The notes beneath the pieces were generated by a model. It was not told the origin of the DNA. It searched no databases and worked only from the letters and a program-made list of their open reading frames with translations. The position numbers and the translations under genes are program-made. 64,000 bases of DNA, from assembly GCA_030068525.1 (NCBI GenBank), contig JASJOS010000011.1, forward strand, positions 281,987 to 345,986. The letters are read 5' to 3'. Of the stretch, positions 33,117 through 42,548 are shown piece by piece. Every line of letters begins with the position of its first letter. The first letter of the stretch is position 1. This DNA comes from Xanthocytophaga flava (GTDB taxonomy: Bacteria > Bacteroidota > Bacteroidia > Cytophagales > 172606-1).

Positions 33117-34067
33117 CTACAAACCCAGCTTATCCATTTTATCTTTTTCATATTCACTGTCTTCAGCCGGATAGCGGAGAGTTGATTCGAACTTTCCGGA
33201 TTCCTTTGCCAGAGCCCATATCAGGCTTTCTCCTGCCGGAATGTTGGTAGGTTGTTTCTGGTAAATAGCATCTGCATAGGCTTTTTCTGCATCCATGACA
33301 TTCCATCCCTTATCCTTAAAGTACTGAATCAGATCATCCAGAAATAAGGCAGCTGCCAGATTATGATGCAGTAGAATCGTATGATTAATATGACGGTTCG
33401 TTAACTGATAAGATAAAGACTCATAGTATTGAGCACGATCATAGAGGTGCTCGATATAAAATGTTTTGAAGGCTTCTACGTTGGCTTTTGTATTCTGTTT
33501 CAACCGTTCCCGTAAGCGACTATCGACATACCAGTCAGAAGCGTCAATGGTTACATAGCCGTTGCGGTATCCCTTCTCCTTCATAAACAATCGGAATCCA
33601 TTTACTTTTTCTGCTGTATTGCCTTCTTTCAGGTAGGGAAAACGAAATAAGGGAAGATAGTTTGAGTAGGTTTTTATGATGGAATCATTCATCATAAGTT
33701 CCCACTCAAAATTTTCTAGTGTTGTCTTGTTACTGTTAAAGTTGGGATGTGTAAATGTGTGATTGGCAATCCGATGGCCTGCATCATTCCAGCTCTGGAG
33801 GACATACTTGCCTTTTTGGTCTGTCTTATTGGCTCCGGACGAAAAGAGAATAGCTTTCAGATTGTGTTTCTGAAGGCTTTTAAGTAATAGTGTATTCCAT
33901 ACCTCAAGAGTGTATCCGGGCATATCAGCTGTATTGCCATCATCGAAGGTAAACGAAATGGTAGGTTTCTGAGCAGAAGAAATATCCGAACCAGTAGTGT
34001 GTGAAGGATTGGTTGCCTTGCATGCAACCAATAAAAGCAGCATTCCAATAATGACTTGTTTTTTCAT
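33117..34067 (-). CDS. Exported polysaccharide deacetylase-like lipoprotein
   Basis: A 316-residue protein with a lipobox (MLLLLVAC, Cys16). The NodB-type deacetylase domain has TFDDG at about residues 39-43, with two Asp for metal and base, and the metal ligands HTFTHPN at about 98-104. A conserved region near 150 includes RFPYLKEG. The substrate may be an N-acetylated polysaccharide or peptidoglycan in the periplasm. The C-terminal end contains a low-homology tail. It is followed 23 bp later by the DUF6891-like gene. No signal for a partner hydrolase is visible. Confidence 0.88.
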   Translation of the reverse strand: MKKQVIIGMLLLLVACKATNPSHTTGSDISSAQKPTISFTFDDGNTADMPGYTLEVWNTLLLKSLQKHNLKAILFSSGANKTDQKGKYVLQSWNDAGHRIANHTFTHPNFNSNKTTLENFEWELMMNDSIIKTYSNYLPLFRFPYLKEGNTAEKVNGFRLFMKEKGYRNGYVTIDASDWYVDSRLRERLKQNTKANVEAFKTFYIEHLYDRAQYYESLSYQLTNRHINHTILLHHNLAAALFLDDLIQYFKDKGWNVMDAEKAYADAIYQKQPTNIPAGESLIWALAKESGKFESTLRYPAEDSEYEKDKMDKLGL

Positions 34068-34293
34068 CCTGTTGAATGATTCGGCTAGTCCACAATTAAC
34101 TATTTTTTTTCGTTTAGTTTGTTTTAAATGAATGCCCTTGGATACGTTTACTAGTTTACTATTACCGGTGGCCTGTTACCCTACAAAATCTTCACTTGTA
34201 TCTTGAAACAGTCTTATATTTATCAAAAGTAGTGTTTGAGGCCGGATTCACAAAGGGTGGATTGGAAAAGTTTGCTATCAGATAGAGATTGGG

Positions 34294-35022
34294 TTACTCT
34301 GAAGAAGCACCTATTTCTGTTAATTGGGAAAATAAAGGCCTTACTTCTTTCAGTCGTTTGATAAATAGGGTCTTGTAGTTTTGTAAGGTAGTGAGATCTG
34401 TATAAGTGGTCTTTCTATTTAGGAAAACAGACATTTCCGGAAGAAAATCTATGATATCCTCTTTGGTATATAATTCTTTATTTTCAAGAAGTCCCAAGGC
34501 TTGCCCTAACTGGAAGGCTATGGTTTTCCAGCAATCCTGAGGATCGTTTTTGTGAAATTCTGTCCATTGTGTCAGGTTCAGGTTTTCCAATACAGGTAAC
34601 TTCACATCCAGATCTCCTTGTAATGCCAGTTTTATATCTGAACGAATAGCAGTTCGTGTATAAAAAGAAAGAATGGTACGACAGGCGCGAAGCATTTTTA
34701 GTTGCCAGTTGCGTTCTACCGCCCGTGTAATTGATAAGGGATAAAACTGTTTATGCAGGGAATAGGTATATAATACAGAATTATTCAGTTCATCAGGAGT
34801 GCCTTTGTGAACAGCAGTAATGATTCCGTTTTCGAGAATAGCTATATTGGTGTTTATCTTCTTGAAAGGCAGGTTTCTGGTATTAAAAAAAATCTCAAGA
34901 TGTTGGGCCTGCTGGTTACAGAAGTCCTGATTTTCTTTAGTAGTTCCTAATTGATTGGCAAAAACAACCACATCATAGTCTACTGAACTTTGAGATCCAA
35001 AAATATAGAATGGATAGTCCAT
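34294..35022 (-). CDS. Hypothetical protein with nucleotidyltransferase-like N-terminus
   Basis: A 242-residue cytoplasmic protein. The opening YIFGSQSSVDYDVVVFAN has the G-S...D-x-D layout of the nucleotidyltransferase fold (GSx10DxD-type), and LGTTKENQDFCNQQAQ follows. The remainder is helical and ends RLKEVRPLFSQLTE. The resemblance is weak, so a catalytic role is only suspected. An exact -7 box, TATTTTTG on the minus strand (35069-35076), lies 46 bp upstream. The 226 bp downstream to the deacetylase gene hold nothing recognisable. Confidence 0.55.
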   Translation of the reverse strand: MDYPFYIFGSQSSVDYDVVVFANQLGTTKENQDFCNQQAQHLEIFFNTRNLPFKKINTNIAILENGIITAVHKGTPDELNNSVLYTYSLHKQFYPLSITRAVERNWQLKMLRACRTILSFYTRTAIRSDIKLALQGDLDVKLPVLENLNLTQWTEFHKNDPQDCWKTIAFQLGQALGLLENKELYTKEDIIDFLPEMSVFLNRKTTYTDLTTLQNYKTLFIKRLKEVRPLFSQLTEIGASSE

Positions 35023-35068
35023 AACAGAGGGTATAGAAAAATACGGGTAAATTTGACAATAAGTAATG

Positions 35069-35076
35069 CAAAAATA
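35069..35076 (-). promoter_or_regulatory. Candidate -7 box upstream of 34294-35022
   Basis: TATTTTTG read on the minus strand matches TAnnTTTG. It lies between genes and 46 bp before the start. There is no clear -33 element. Confidence 0.35.
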
Positions 35077-35099
35077 CCCACATTACAGAACCTCCTTTT

Positions 35100-35861
35100 T
35101 TATTTGTCTTCTTTCTGTCTCCAGTCAATGGTAAGGCCTACTGACGCAAAATCCAGCCAGGACGATATGTAGACATTATCTCCACGGGTTCCACCCTGAA
35201 TAACCCGATAGCCAGCTTTAGCGGAAATAATAGGGGTAAAGCGATAGCCAATGCCGGCAAATACATCAAACGCTTGTCCCGCATTGGCATAACTTCCATC
35301 GGCCTCTGATAAAATCAGTAATCTACGAGTAGGATTCCACCAGAGATCATAGTGAAGCAGTGGCACTATACCTCTATTATCATAGGCCGTATTGGTAGTG
35401 GGATTTTGTAATCTGACGGATGCATTGCGTAAAAGGGCTGTTGCTCCCACTCCTAACCGAAACCGATTGGAATGTATAATCTCATAAGCATATGTAAAAC
35501 GGTAGGTATCAAACATAAATGTACCTTCTGTGTTTTTGCCCTGTTGATAAAGTTCTCCATTGTAGGATACGTTTTTATCCAGCGTTCCATCTGATTTTAC
35601 AGATAACGGAGCCGCCAGAAGAGAGATTTTGTGCCGTTTACCGAGGGTATAACCAAGCCGTACCCTATAAAACCATGCTTTTTGTAGCTGAAGATCTTTA
35701 GTGAGATCAATCTGAGTACCTGTCTTTCCGGGTGCCCTTACCTGATTGTAGGGACTAGAGAATACAATACCTGTTTCAAGATCTGCAAAGAACTGGCCAT
35801 AACTGGTTGACCAGAAAGTGGGTAGTAGCAGAAGTACAAAAAATAATACCTTGGCTTTCAT
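35100..35861 (-). CDS. Exported outer-membrane beta-barrel protein
   Basis: A 253-residue protein with a signal peptide (..STSYGQ, cleavage near residue 21) and a strand-rich mature part: GYTLGKRHKISLLAAPLSV, FDTYRFTYAYEIIHSNRFRLGVG and a C-terminal WLDFASVGLTIDW. The pattern of alternating residues and turns fits an outer-membrane porin-like barrel of 8 or 10 strands. I chose the ATG at 35861 at the signal peptide; the frame goes 20 codons further upstream. There is no known family. The gene is followed by a hypothetical gene with its own likely promoter. Confidence 0.75.
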   Translation of the reverse strand: MKAKVLFFVLLLLPTFWSTSYGQFFADLETGIVFSSPYNQVRAPGKTGTQIDLTKDLQLQKAWFYRVRLGYTLGKRHKISLLAAPLSVKSDGTLDKNVSYNGELYQQGKNTEGTFMFDTYRFTYAYEIIHSNRFRLGVGATALLRNASVRLQNPTTNTAYDNRGIVPLLHYDLWWNPTRRLLILSEADGSYANAGQAFDVFAGIGYRFTPIISAKAGYRVIQGGTRGDNVYISSWLDFASVGLTIDWRQKEDK

Positions 35862-36046
35862 GTGATTATGGGGTAAAAAGTTAAAAGTATCAAGGCAAAA
35901 TGCATGCCTTGATACTAACATAAGCCTTAGTGGTGCAGAATATTTTGTAGAAATAATAAAACGCTAATGCAGAAATAGAGATTAATGTCTAATACTATTA
36001 ATTCAGGGCCAAACGGATGGTTGAATCAGTATCTTTTCTCACTCCT

Positions 36047-36865
36047 TTAGTTAGCCTTAACCTGAAACGTATTGATAATAGGGGATAAGGTAGGATTGCA
36101 CTGGTAGGAAGACCAACTGCTATCTTTATAGATTTCTACAATACGATATCCTTTATAGGTTGTTCCCCAGTTTCCCCCAAAATGTCCGTCAAAGAAAAAG
36201 TGTTTGCCTCCATTTACTTTATGATCATCAATTTCATGGTCATGTCCATGAAAAACAGCTGCCAGGTTTGGCGTTTTTTCCAGAATTTCCTGTACAGGAA
36301 CGCAGTCAACACCGCTGTCTGTCCACTTTTTATTGGGAGGAATGTGCATGAATACAAAGATCCATTTTTTGACTGCATGTTTCTGTAACGTTTTTTCCAG
36401 CCAAGCTGCATCTGCACAGAGATATTCTCCTTTTTCGTTTGAGGTATCAGCTAGTACAAACGCATAATCGCCTACTACAAAGTCATGATTGGGAACGTAC
36501 CCCCAGGTTTGTTTCCAGGTGTCTTCACTTACTCTGTCATGATTGCCCCGGGTGACATAATATGGTACCGGCAACTGATTGAAGGATGATTTTACTTTTG
36601 GAATAAATACAGGGTCATCATGAAACAGATCTCCATTGATAAAAATAAGATCCAGCCCCTTTTTCGCTTTTTCGCCTTTTAGCCACTTGTTCAGATTCGA
36701 AAAGTCTGCTTCATAGCTTGTATCCGGTTGGCCATAATGCCCATCCGAAGCTACTGCAAACCGGAATACAGGCTGATTATCTTTTTCCAATGAAAATCTA
36801 AAGGGCTTAGACCAGGAAATGGAAAGACCGAGAAAGGAAGTCTGAAGGAAAGTGCGACGTTTCAT
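36047..36865 (-). CDS. Exported metallophosphoesterase
   Basis: A 272-residue calcineurin-like phosphoesterase with an N-terminal twin-arginine-like start (MKRRTFLQTSFLGLSISW). Metal-binding motifs are ASDGHYG at about residues 38-44, FINGDLFHDDP at about 74-84, TRGNHDR at about 104-110, FMHIPP at about 172-177 and FHGHDHE at about 206-212. It probably cleaves phosphate esters in the periplasm. Upstream, TACCTTTG on the minus strand is an exact -7 box. The gene is alone; the next plus-strand gene is the imelysin locus. Confidence 0.9.
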   Translation of the reverse strand: MKRRTFLQTSFLGLSISWSKPFRFSLEKDNQPVFRFAVASDGHYGQPDTSYEADFSNLNKWLKGEKAKKGLDLIFINGDLFHDDPVFIPKVKSSFNQLPVPYYVTRGNHDRVSEDTWKQTWGYVPNHDFVVGDYAFVLADTSNEKGEYLCADAAWLEKTLQKHAVKKWIFVFMHIPPNKKWTDSGVDCVPVQEILEKTPNLAAVFHGHDHEIDDHKVNGGKHFFFDGHFGGNWGTTYKGYRIVEIYKDSSWSSYQCNPTLSPIINTFQVKAN

Positions 36866-36891
36866 AAAGTATTGCTATGCACAAAGAGCAA

Positions 36892-36899
36892 CAAAGGTA
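36892..36899 (-). promoter_or_regulatory. -7 box for metallophosphoesterase
   Basis: The minus-strand sequence is TACCTTTG, an exact Bacteroidota -7 box, 27 bp before the ATG at 36865. The -33 side is weak (TTT at about the right distance). Confidence 0.5.
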
Positions 36900-37038
36900 G
36901 AAAGCCAGGCATAAAAAGACTATACTCTATTGCTTTTCTGGTAAAAAATAACATTTGCATAATGATTAGATACAAGATTGTAAAACTGAACTTTGGATTG
37001 AATCTCAAAAGTGTATGGATTATTTATAGGCGTTAAGA

Positions 37039-37117
37039 TTATTTAGAGAAAATCTAAATAAAAATTGTATTTCACTGAGAGCTACTATACTTTTGCCTTC
37101 TTTAGAAATACTCTAAA
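37039..37117 (+). promoter_or_regulatory. Imelysin promoter with two TTTAGA-N5-TCTAAA operators
   Basis: The promoter has a -33 TTG at 37065-37067, a 20-bp spacer and a perfect -7 box TACTTTTG at 37088-37095. The inverted repeat TTTAGA-N5-TCTAAA lies upstream at 37042-37058 (arms extend to 9 bp, 37039-37061) and again at 37101-37117, at the predicted start of transcription. Both copies have the same 5-bp spacer. A repressor bound to both would cover the promoter. The iron-related genes downstream make a metal-sensing regulator (DtxR/IdeR-like) a natural guess; that is inference. Confidence 0.7.
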
Positions 37118-37132
37118 TAAAACACCATACAT

Positions 37133-38302
37133 ATGACCAAGTTTACCACCCGTTGTTTGATCGTGGTTTGTACTCTTTTAGCGTTTTCCTGCAAAAAAGA
37201 GGATGAACCATCTACAGAATCTCTTGAAAAAGAAGTTGTTTCAAATTATGCTGCTATTGTGTATGCTTCCTATGAAGATAGCTACAACACAGCCGTAACT
37301 CTCCAACAAAAGATCAATGCCTTTGTAGCTGCTCCTTCTGCCGCAGGTCTGGAAGAATGCAAAGCTGCATGGAAAGCTGCTCGTATTCCATATGGGCAAA
37401 CAGAAGCTTACCGTTTTTACGGTGGTCCTATCGATGATGCAAACGGACCTGAAGGATTGATTAACTCTTGGCCTCTTGATGAAGTATATATTGACTATGT
37501 AAAAGATATGCCAGATGCTGGTATTATCAATAACATCAAAATTGAGATTACGAAGGCAAAGCTTGACTCACTGAACCAGGCTGGAGGAGATACAGATGAG
37601 CAAAGCGAAGTAAATGTTGCGACTGGTTATCATGCTATTGAGTTTTTGCTATGGGGACAAGACTTTAATGCCAATGGCCCAGGTGACAGACCCTATACGG
37701 ATTATGTAACAGGTGGTACTGCTAAAAATCAGGCGCGTCGTGGACAATACCTGAAAGTAATAGCTGAACTGCTGGTTGAAGATCTGGCGTATGTAAAAGA
37801 CCTGTGGGCTGAAGATGGGGCTTATCGCAAAAAGTTTACTTCTCAGATGACTGTAAAAACAGCACTGTCTGATGTTTTTACCGGGCTTAGTGAGTTAAGC
37901 AATGATGAACTTGCCGGAGAACGTATGCTGGTTGCTATTTCTGAAGAAGATCCAACCAAACGTCAGGAGCATGAGCATTCGTGTTTCAGTGATAATACGC
38001 ACATTGATATTCAAATGAATTTCAAAGGAGTGAAAAATGTGTACTATGGTACCTATACACGGGTAGATGGTACTGTGGTGAAAGGTCGCAGCATTGCAGA
38101 AGTTCTTGAAAAACAGGACAAAGAACGTGCGTCAGCGTTAGATGCTACTTTCACCACCACAGAAACGAAAATACTCGCTATTCCAGCGCCTTTTGATCAG
38201 GCCATCATCAATAATGTAGATAAAATTCAAGCAGCAGCAGCCAGCTTAAAAACATTAAGCGAAGAACTACTGGATGGAGCATTCGCCTTAGGTATAAATT
38301 AA
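37133..38302 (+). CDS. Imelysin-family lipoprotein
   Basis: A 389-residue protein of the imelysin (M75/ICMP) family. It has a lipoprotein signal (lipobox LAFSC, Cys20) and the family motif GYHAIEFLLWG at about residues 165-175, with the conserved His and Glu. A second half carries HSCFSDNTHIDIQMNFKGV. Such proteins sit in the periplasm or outer membrane and are linked to iron uptake, though the biochemical role is unsettled. It is the first gene of a five-gene plus-strand locus behind an operator-rich promoter. A terminator-like hairpin directly after the gene may lower expression of the following genes. Confidence 0.93.
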   Translation: MTKFTTRCLIVVCTLLAFSCKKEDEPSTESLEKEVVSNYAAIVYASYEDSYNTAVTLQQKINAFVAAPSAAGLEECKAAWKAARIPYGQTEAYRFYGGPIDDANGPEGLINSWPLDEVYIDYVKDMPDAGIINNIKIEITKAKLDSLNQAGGDTDEQSEVNVATGYHAIEFLLWGQDFNANGPGDRPYTDYVTGGTAKNQARRGQYLKVIAELLVEDLAYVKDLWAEDGAYRKKFTSQMTVKTALSDVFTGLSELSNDELAGERMLVAISEEDPTKRQEHEHSCFSDNTHIDIQMNFKGVKNVYYGTYTRVDGTVVKGRSIAEVLEKQDKERASALDATFTTTETKILAIPAPFDQAIINNVDKIQAAAASLKTLSEELLDGAFALGIN

Positions 38303-38326
38303 TAATGGAATAATTGCATGAACAGT

Positions 38327-38355
38327 AACCCCCGTGCACTGAGTACGGGGGTTTT
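38327..38355 (+). terminator. Terminator or attenuator after first imelysin gene
   Basis: AACCCCCGT (38327-38335) pairs with ACGGGGGTT (38345-38353), then TT. It lies 25 bp after the stop and 87 bp before the next gene of the same locus, so it could set the ratio between the first gene and the rest. Confidence 0.7.
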
Positions 38356-38441
38356 GTAGTAGAAATATATAAGAATTCAAGGCATTTTCTGCGTCACCTA
38401 TTCAGAAAATGCTTTCCGGATACAATAGATAGTATCAAAAA

Positions 38442-39875
38442 ATGCGAACCCCGTTTTGTGTGAAAAGCTATCAGCTCATTCTAGGGATGCTTGCTGGTAG
38501 TATGTTATGTATGAGTGCATGTAAATCGACTGAAACTGATATTCAGCGAGCTTCTGTAGAAGATAAGGAACAGTATTCAGGAGGTGATAATTTAACATCC
38601 AATGATTTATCTGATAATGCGTTTGGTAAGCAGGCAAATAATATCACCTTTGATGAAGGTGTATTATTTGTAGTGGGTAATTCCTTATTTCAATCCAACT
38701 GGGTGACTGCCCCTTCCTCTGTCACCTCTTTAGATGGCCTGGGGCCACTGATGAACCAGTCGTCCTGTGGTGGATGTCATTTCAAAGATGGCAGAGCAAA
38801 ACCTCCTGCTACTGAAACAGTTACGTTAAATGGACTCTTATTTCGTCTGAGTATTCCTGGCACAGGCGTGCATGGTGAGTCTGTTCATGATCCGGTTTAT
38901 GGTGAACAATTACAGGATAAAGCTATTTTAGGTGTAACACCTGAAAGTAGTGTCCGGGTTACTTATCAACCTGTCAGCGGACAATATGCGGATGGAACTA
39001 CCTATACACTGCAAAAGCCTGTATACGAATTGTATAATCCCAATTTTGGAAGTTTTCATGCAGGTTTGATGGTTTCTCCCCGTATTGCACAGCAAATACC
39101 CGGTTTGGGTTTGCTGGAGGCAGTATCAGAACCGACAATCCTGTCCTTTGCTGATGAAACTGATAAGAATAAGGATGGTATCTCCGGACGCCCTAATTAT
39201 GTGTGGGATGTAGTCAATAACAAAACTTCCTTAGGCCGGTTTGGCTGGAAAGCCAATGTGGCAACTATTAAACAGCAAACTGCAGGAGCCTTACAGGGTG
39301 ATATGGGGATTACCAGTTCTGTTTTTCCTGCCAGTGGACTAAGTGAATCAGAAAATGAACTCTACAGTTCTCTTCCCAATGGAGGCTCACCTGAGATCTC
39401 TGATGAGCAGCTTAATAAAATTATCTTTTATGTGCAGACTTTATCAGTACCTGTGCGTCGTGACTGGACAGATAAAGATATATTAAGAGGTAAGTATCTG
39501 TTTTCACAACTCAACTGTTCGGGATGCCATATCCCCAAAATGCAGACTGCCGGGACACATACAGTGTCTGTGCTGAATAACCAGACCATACGGCCTTATA
39601 CTGATATGCTCCTGCATGATATGGGTGAGGGGCTGGCTGATAACCGCCCTGACTTTCTGGCTAATGGACAGGAATGGCGTACTGCTCCGCTGTGGGGCAT
39701 TGGTATGGTGAAAACAGTAAATAAACATACCAACTTTCTGCATGATGGCAGAGCTTTTAGTCTGGAAGAAGCTATACTCTGGCATGGTGGTGAAGCAGAA
39801 AAGTCTGCTACTGACTTTAAAAAACTATCTGCTACAGACCGGGCTAGTCTGATTAAGTTTCTGGAAAGTTTATAA
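38442..39875 (+). CDS. Di-heme cytochrome c / thiol oxidoreductase-like lipoprotein
   Basis: A 477-residue protein of the DUF1111 di-heme oxidoreductase group. It has a lipobox (CMSAC, Cys27), heme motif CGGCH at residues 109-113 and heme motif CSGCH at 359-363, giving two c-type hemes in the periplasm. MHDMGEGLAD (near 394) and HDGRAFSLEEAILWHGGEA (near 443) match the conserved C-terminal domain related to cytochrome c peroxidases. It probably transfers electrons to reduce or oxidise iron or its ligand. It lies between two imelysin genes, a grouping I recall in other Bacteroidota iron loci. Confidence 0.92.
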   Translation: MRTPFCVKSYQLILGMLAGSMLCMSACKSTETDIQRASVEDKEQYSGGDNLTSNDLSDNAFGKQANNITFDEGVLFVVGNSLFQSNWVTAPSSVTSLDGLGPLMNQSSCGGCHFKDGRAKPPATETVTLNGLLFRLSIPGTGVHGESVHDPVYGEQLQDKAILGVTPESSVRVTYQPVSGQYADGTTYTLQKPVYELYNPNFGSFHAGLMVSPRIAQQIPGLGLLEAVSEPTILSFADETDKNKDGISGRPNYVWDVVNNKTSLGRFGWKANVATIKQQTAGALQGDMGITSSVFPASGLSESENELYSSLPNGGSPEISDEQLNKIIFYVQTLSVPVRRDWTDKDILRGKYLFSQLNCSGCHIPKMQTAGTHTVSVLNNQTIRPYTDMLLHDMGEGLADNRPDFLANGQEWRTAPLWGIGMVKTVNKHTNFLHDGRAFSLEEAILWHGGEAEKSATDFKKLSATDRASLIKFLESL

Positions 39876-39909
39876 ATCAACTATAGTATTGATCACTACC
39901 GCTTTTGAT

Positions 39910-41016
39910 ATGAAAATACATAAAATACTCCTGAATCTGATTGTTGTATTTGTTGGTGCAACAGGGTTTATTGCCTGTGATTCTGAAAAAAGTTCTTCCG
40001 ACTCATTTGATCGTAAGACGATGTTGCAGGTCTATGCCGACAGCCTGATTGTTCCTGCCTTTACCGATCTGCAAACCAAAACGAATGCATTGCAGACAGC
40101 TGCTACAACGTTTGTAACCACACCAACCACCGATAATCTGACCACTTTGCAGCAGGCATGGGAAACTGCTTTTATTTCCTGGCAATATGCTAATGCCTAT
40201 AACATAGGCCCTGCAGATGAAGAAGGTACACGTCGGAAATTGTCAGAGGAGATTGGCATTTTTCCTATAAATACTTCCTCCGTTGAAAGTAAAATATCGG
40301 CCGGAAATACCAGCATGACAGATGTGACCCGGGATACGCGTGGTTTTTTGACAGTGGAATACCTGATCTTTAATCTGCAAAATGACAATGCCTCTATTGT
40401 AACACAATACCAGAATTCTACTTCCAGAGGTAATTACCTGCAGGCAGTGATTACAAACCTGAAAAGTCAGATAGATGGAGTTGTTACAGCCTGGGCAGGT
40501 AATTATAAAACTACTTTTGTAACGAATGATGGAATTAAGGTTGGTAGCAGCATGTCTGCTCTGTACAATAACTTTGTACAAAGCTATGAAACCATTAAAA
40601 ATGGGAAAGTGGGTTTGCCCTTAGGCAAAATGGTGGATAAGGCCTATCCTGAAAAGGTGGAAGCGTATTACAGTGGCAAATCGCTGGAAATGATCAAACA
40701 CCACCTGAAGGCTATGGAGAATATCTGGCAGGGAAGAACCAAAAACGGAACAGATATTATTGGCTTTAAAGAATATCTGACCAGTGTGGATGGAGGTAAC
40801 GCTTTGAATACAACAATTGAAAGTCAGTTTACAGCGATTAACAATGCGCTGACTGCCGTTCCTACAAATGCAACACTGGCATCCCAGATTAAAACAAACC
40901 CAGCTCCGATAGATACGTTGTATACTGAACTTCAGAAAAATGTAGCACATATCAAATCTGAAATGGCTGTGTTATTGGGGATCTCTATTACATTCACCAG
41001 TGGCGATGGTGATTAA
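39910..41016 (+). CDS. Imelysin-family lipoprotein, second copy
   Basis: A 368-residue paralogue. Its lipobox is GFIAC (Cys23). The helical N-terminal half matches imelysin, but the position of GxHxxE reads GFLTVEYLIF (about residues 145-154), so the His is replaced while the Glu remains. The C-terminal half keeps the imelysin-like helical repeat (GKSLEMIKHHLKAMENIWQG). I chose the ATG at 39910 because it begins the signal peptide; an in-frame TTG seven codons earlier is unlikely. It is 34 bp after the di-heme gene, so the two are probably co-transcribed. Divergence in the motif suggests a different ligand from the first copy. Confidence 0.88.
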   Translation: MKIHKILLNLIVVFVGATGFIACDSEKSSSDSFDRKTMLQVYADSLIVPAFTDLQTKTNALQTAATTFVTTPTTDNLTTLQQAWETAFISWQYANAYNIGPADEEGTRRKLSEEIGIFPINTSSVESKISAGNTSMTDVTRDTRGFLTVEYLIFNLQNDNASIVTQYQNSTSRGNYLQAVITNLKSQIDGVVTAWAGNYKTTFVTNDGIKVGSSMSALYNNFVQSYETIKNGKVGLPLGKMVDKAYPEKVEAYYSGKSLEMIKHHLKAMENIWQGRTKNGTDIIGFKEYLTSVDGGNALNTTIESQFTAINNALTAVPTNATLASQIKTNPAPIDTLYTELQKNVAHIKSEMAVLLGISITFTSGDGD

Positions 41017-41039
41017 TGACCTGTAAATCTTCTTTATAA

Positions 41040-41077
41040 AACGTAGTAGCTCTATCTGATAAACGCTGCTACGTTTT
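41040..41077 (+). terminator. Terminator after second imelysin gene
   Basis: AACGTAGTAGC (41040-41050) pairs with GCTGCTACGTT (41065-41075) with one G-U, followed by TT. The HTTM gene starts 17 bp later, so it may be a weak terminator or attenuator inside the locus. Confidence 0.6.
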
Positions 41078-41093
41078 CGTATTTTGTAGAAAG

Positions 41094-42485
41094 ATGGAAC
41101 TGCTTGAGGATAGAACGAATCAAATAACACTACGAAAGACTTGGATTGGTGCCCTGACGGAGGCATGCTTTAAGCCTGTATCACCTGCACCACTGATCAC
41201 CTTTCGGATTGTATTTGGCGCACTGCTGGCTTTTAGTACCATTCGATTTATATGGATGGGCTGGATAGATACACATTATAGTCAACCTGTTTTCCATTTC
41301 ACCTATTATGGATTTGGATGGATACCCGTTTTTTCCGCTTCAGTTTTGTATGTAGTTCATGTATTGATGGTAATAAGTGCCATTGGAGTGATGCTGGGCT
41401 TTTGTTATCGTTTATCCGCAGTGATGCTCTTTCTGACGTTCGTTTATACAGAGCTCATAGATCTAACCTATTATCTTAATCACTATTATTTTGTCAGTCT
41501 GGTTTGTTTTTTGCTGATCTGGTTGCCTGTCAATCACTATTTTTCACTTGATCATTGGTTATCAAAGAGAAAAGCAAAACTTTCTGGAATGCCTCTTGTA
41601 CCAGTCTGGACAGTCGGTATTCTCAGGTTTCAACTGGTTATCGTGTATTTGTATGCAGGCTTAGCCAAAATTAACTATGATTGGTTAATTGACGCAATGC
41701 CACTGAAACTTTGGTTACCTGTAAACGATACATTGCCTCTGATTGGACCTGTTTTTACATGGAAAATTACTGCTTATGCTTTTAGTTGGATAGGTATGCT
41801 GTATGATTGTGCCATACCTTTTTTATTGCTGAACAAGAGGACTCGTGTAGTTGGATATGGGCTCGTCATAGTGTTTCATATATTTACCAGGATTTTATTT
41901 CCAATTGGAGTATTCCCCTGGGTGATGATAGGGGCTACATTGATTTTCTTTTCTGCTAACTGGCATCAGAAATTTTTGTCTATTGCTAGTACTGTTACAC
42001 CGCCAACATATACTTTAAAATCTGTAACAGATAGGAAAAGATATGTTACCCTTGTATCTGTAGTGCTTTTCTGCTTGTTTCAGATTGTCTTTCCTTGGCG
42101 GTATCTGCTGTATCCGGGTAATTTGTTCTGGACAGAAGAGGGTTTCCGTTTTTCCTGGCGGGTGATGTTAATGGAAAAATCAGGTGTGGCTACTTTCTAT
42201 GTAAAGGATATCCAAACAGGACGAGAAATAGAGGTGCAAAACCGCAACTATCTAAACGAGTTTCAGGAGAGACAGATGTCTACCCAGCCAGACTTTATAC
42301 TACAGTTTGCTCATTTCCTTGCTAAACAATATAAAAAGAAGGGAATTATACAGCCACAAGTCAGAGCAGAAGTCTATGTGACTCTCAATGGAAAGCCCAG
42401 TCGGTTATTAATTGATCCCCATACAGATCTCACAAAGATTCAGGATGGCTGGGAGGCCAAAAGCTGGATCTTACCAGATCAATAA
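41094..42485 (+). CDS. HTTM/vitamin K-dependent gamma-carboxylase-like membrane protein
   Basis: A 463-residue protein of the HTTM group (horizontally transferred transmembrane domain, related to vitamin K-dependent gamma-glutamyl carboxylase). The opening ITFRIVFGALLAFSTIRFIWMGW and the region LVIVYLYAGLAKINYDWL match the family. About eight to ten hydrophobic helices precede a soluble C-terminal domain from about residue 335 (FRFSWRVMLMEKSGVATFYVKD). The role in iron or redox metabolism is inferred from context only. It lies between the imelysin genes and the TonB receptor. Confidence 0.85.
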   Translation: MELLEDRTNQITLRKTWIGALTEACFKPVSPAPLITFRIVFGALLAFSTIRFIWMGWIDTHYSQPVFHFTYYGFGWIPVFSASVLYVVHVLMVISAIGVMLGFCYRLSAVMLFLTFVYTELIDLTYYLNHYYFVSLVCFLLIWLPVNHYFSLDHWLSKRKAKLSGMPLVPVWTVGILRFQLVIVYLYAGLAKINYDWLIDAMPLKLWLPVNDTLPLIGPVFTWKITAYAFSWIGMLYDCAIPFLLLNKRTRVVGYGLVIVFHIFTRILFPIGVFPWVMIGATLIFFSANWHQKFLSIASTVTPPTYTLKSVTDRKRYVTLVSVVLFCLFQIVFPWRYLLYPGNLFWTEEGFRFSWRVMLMEKSGVATFYVKDIQTGREIEVQNRNYLNEFQERQMSTQPDFILQFAHFLAKQYKKKGIIQPQVRAEVYVTLNGKPSRLLIDPHTDLTKIQDGWEAKSWILPDQ

Positions 42486-42548
42486 AAACTATCCTTCGGT
42501 ATAAATGTTATTTAAATTCTATGTATCAGAATTATCTACTTTGTTTAT

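Noticed and set aside
40243..40950. Minus-strand frames antisense to the second imelysin gene
   Set aside because: These are shadows of the real coding strand without domains or starts.
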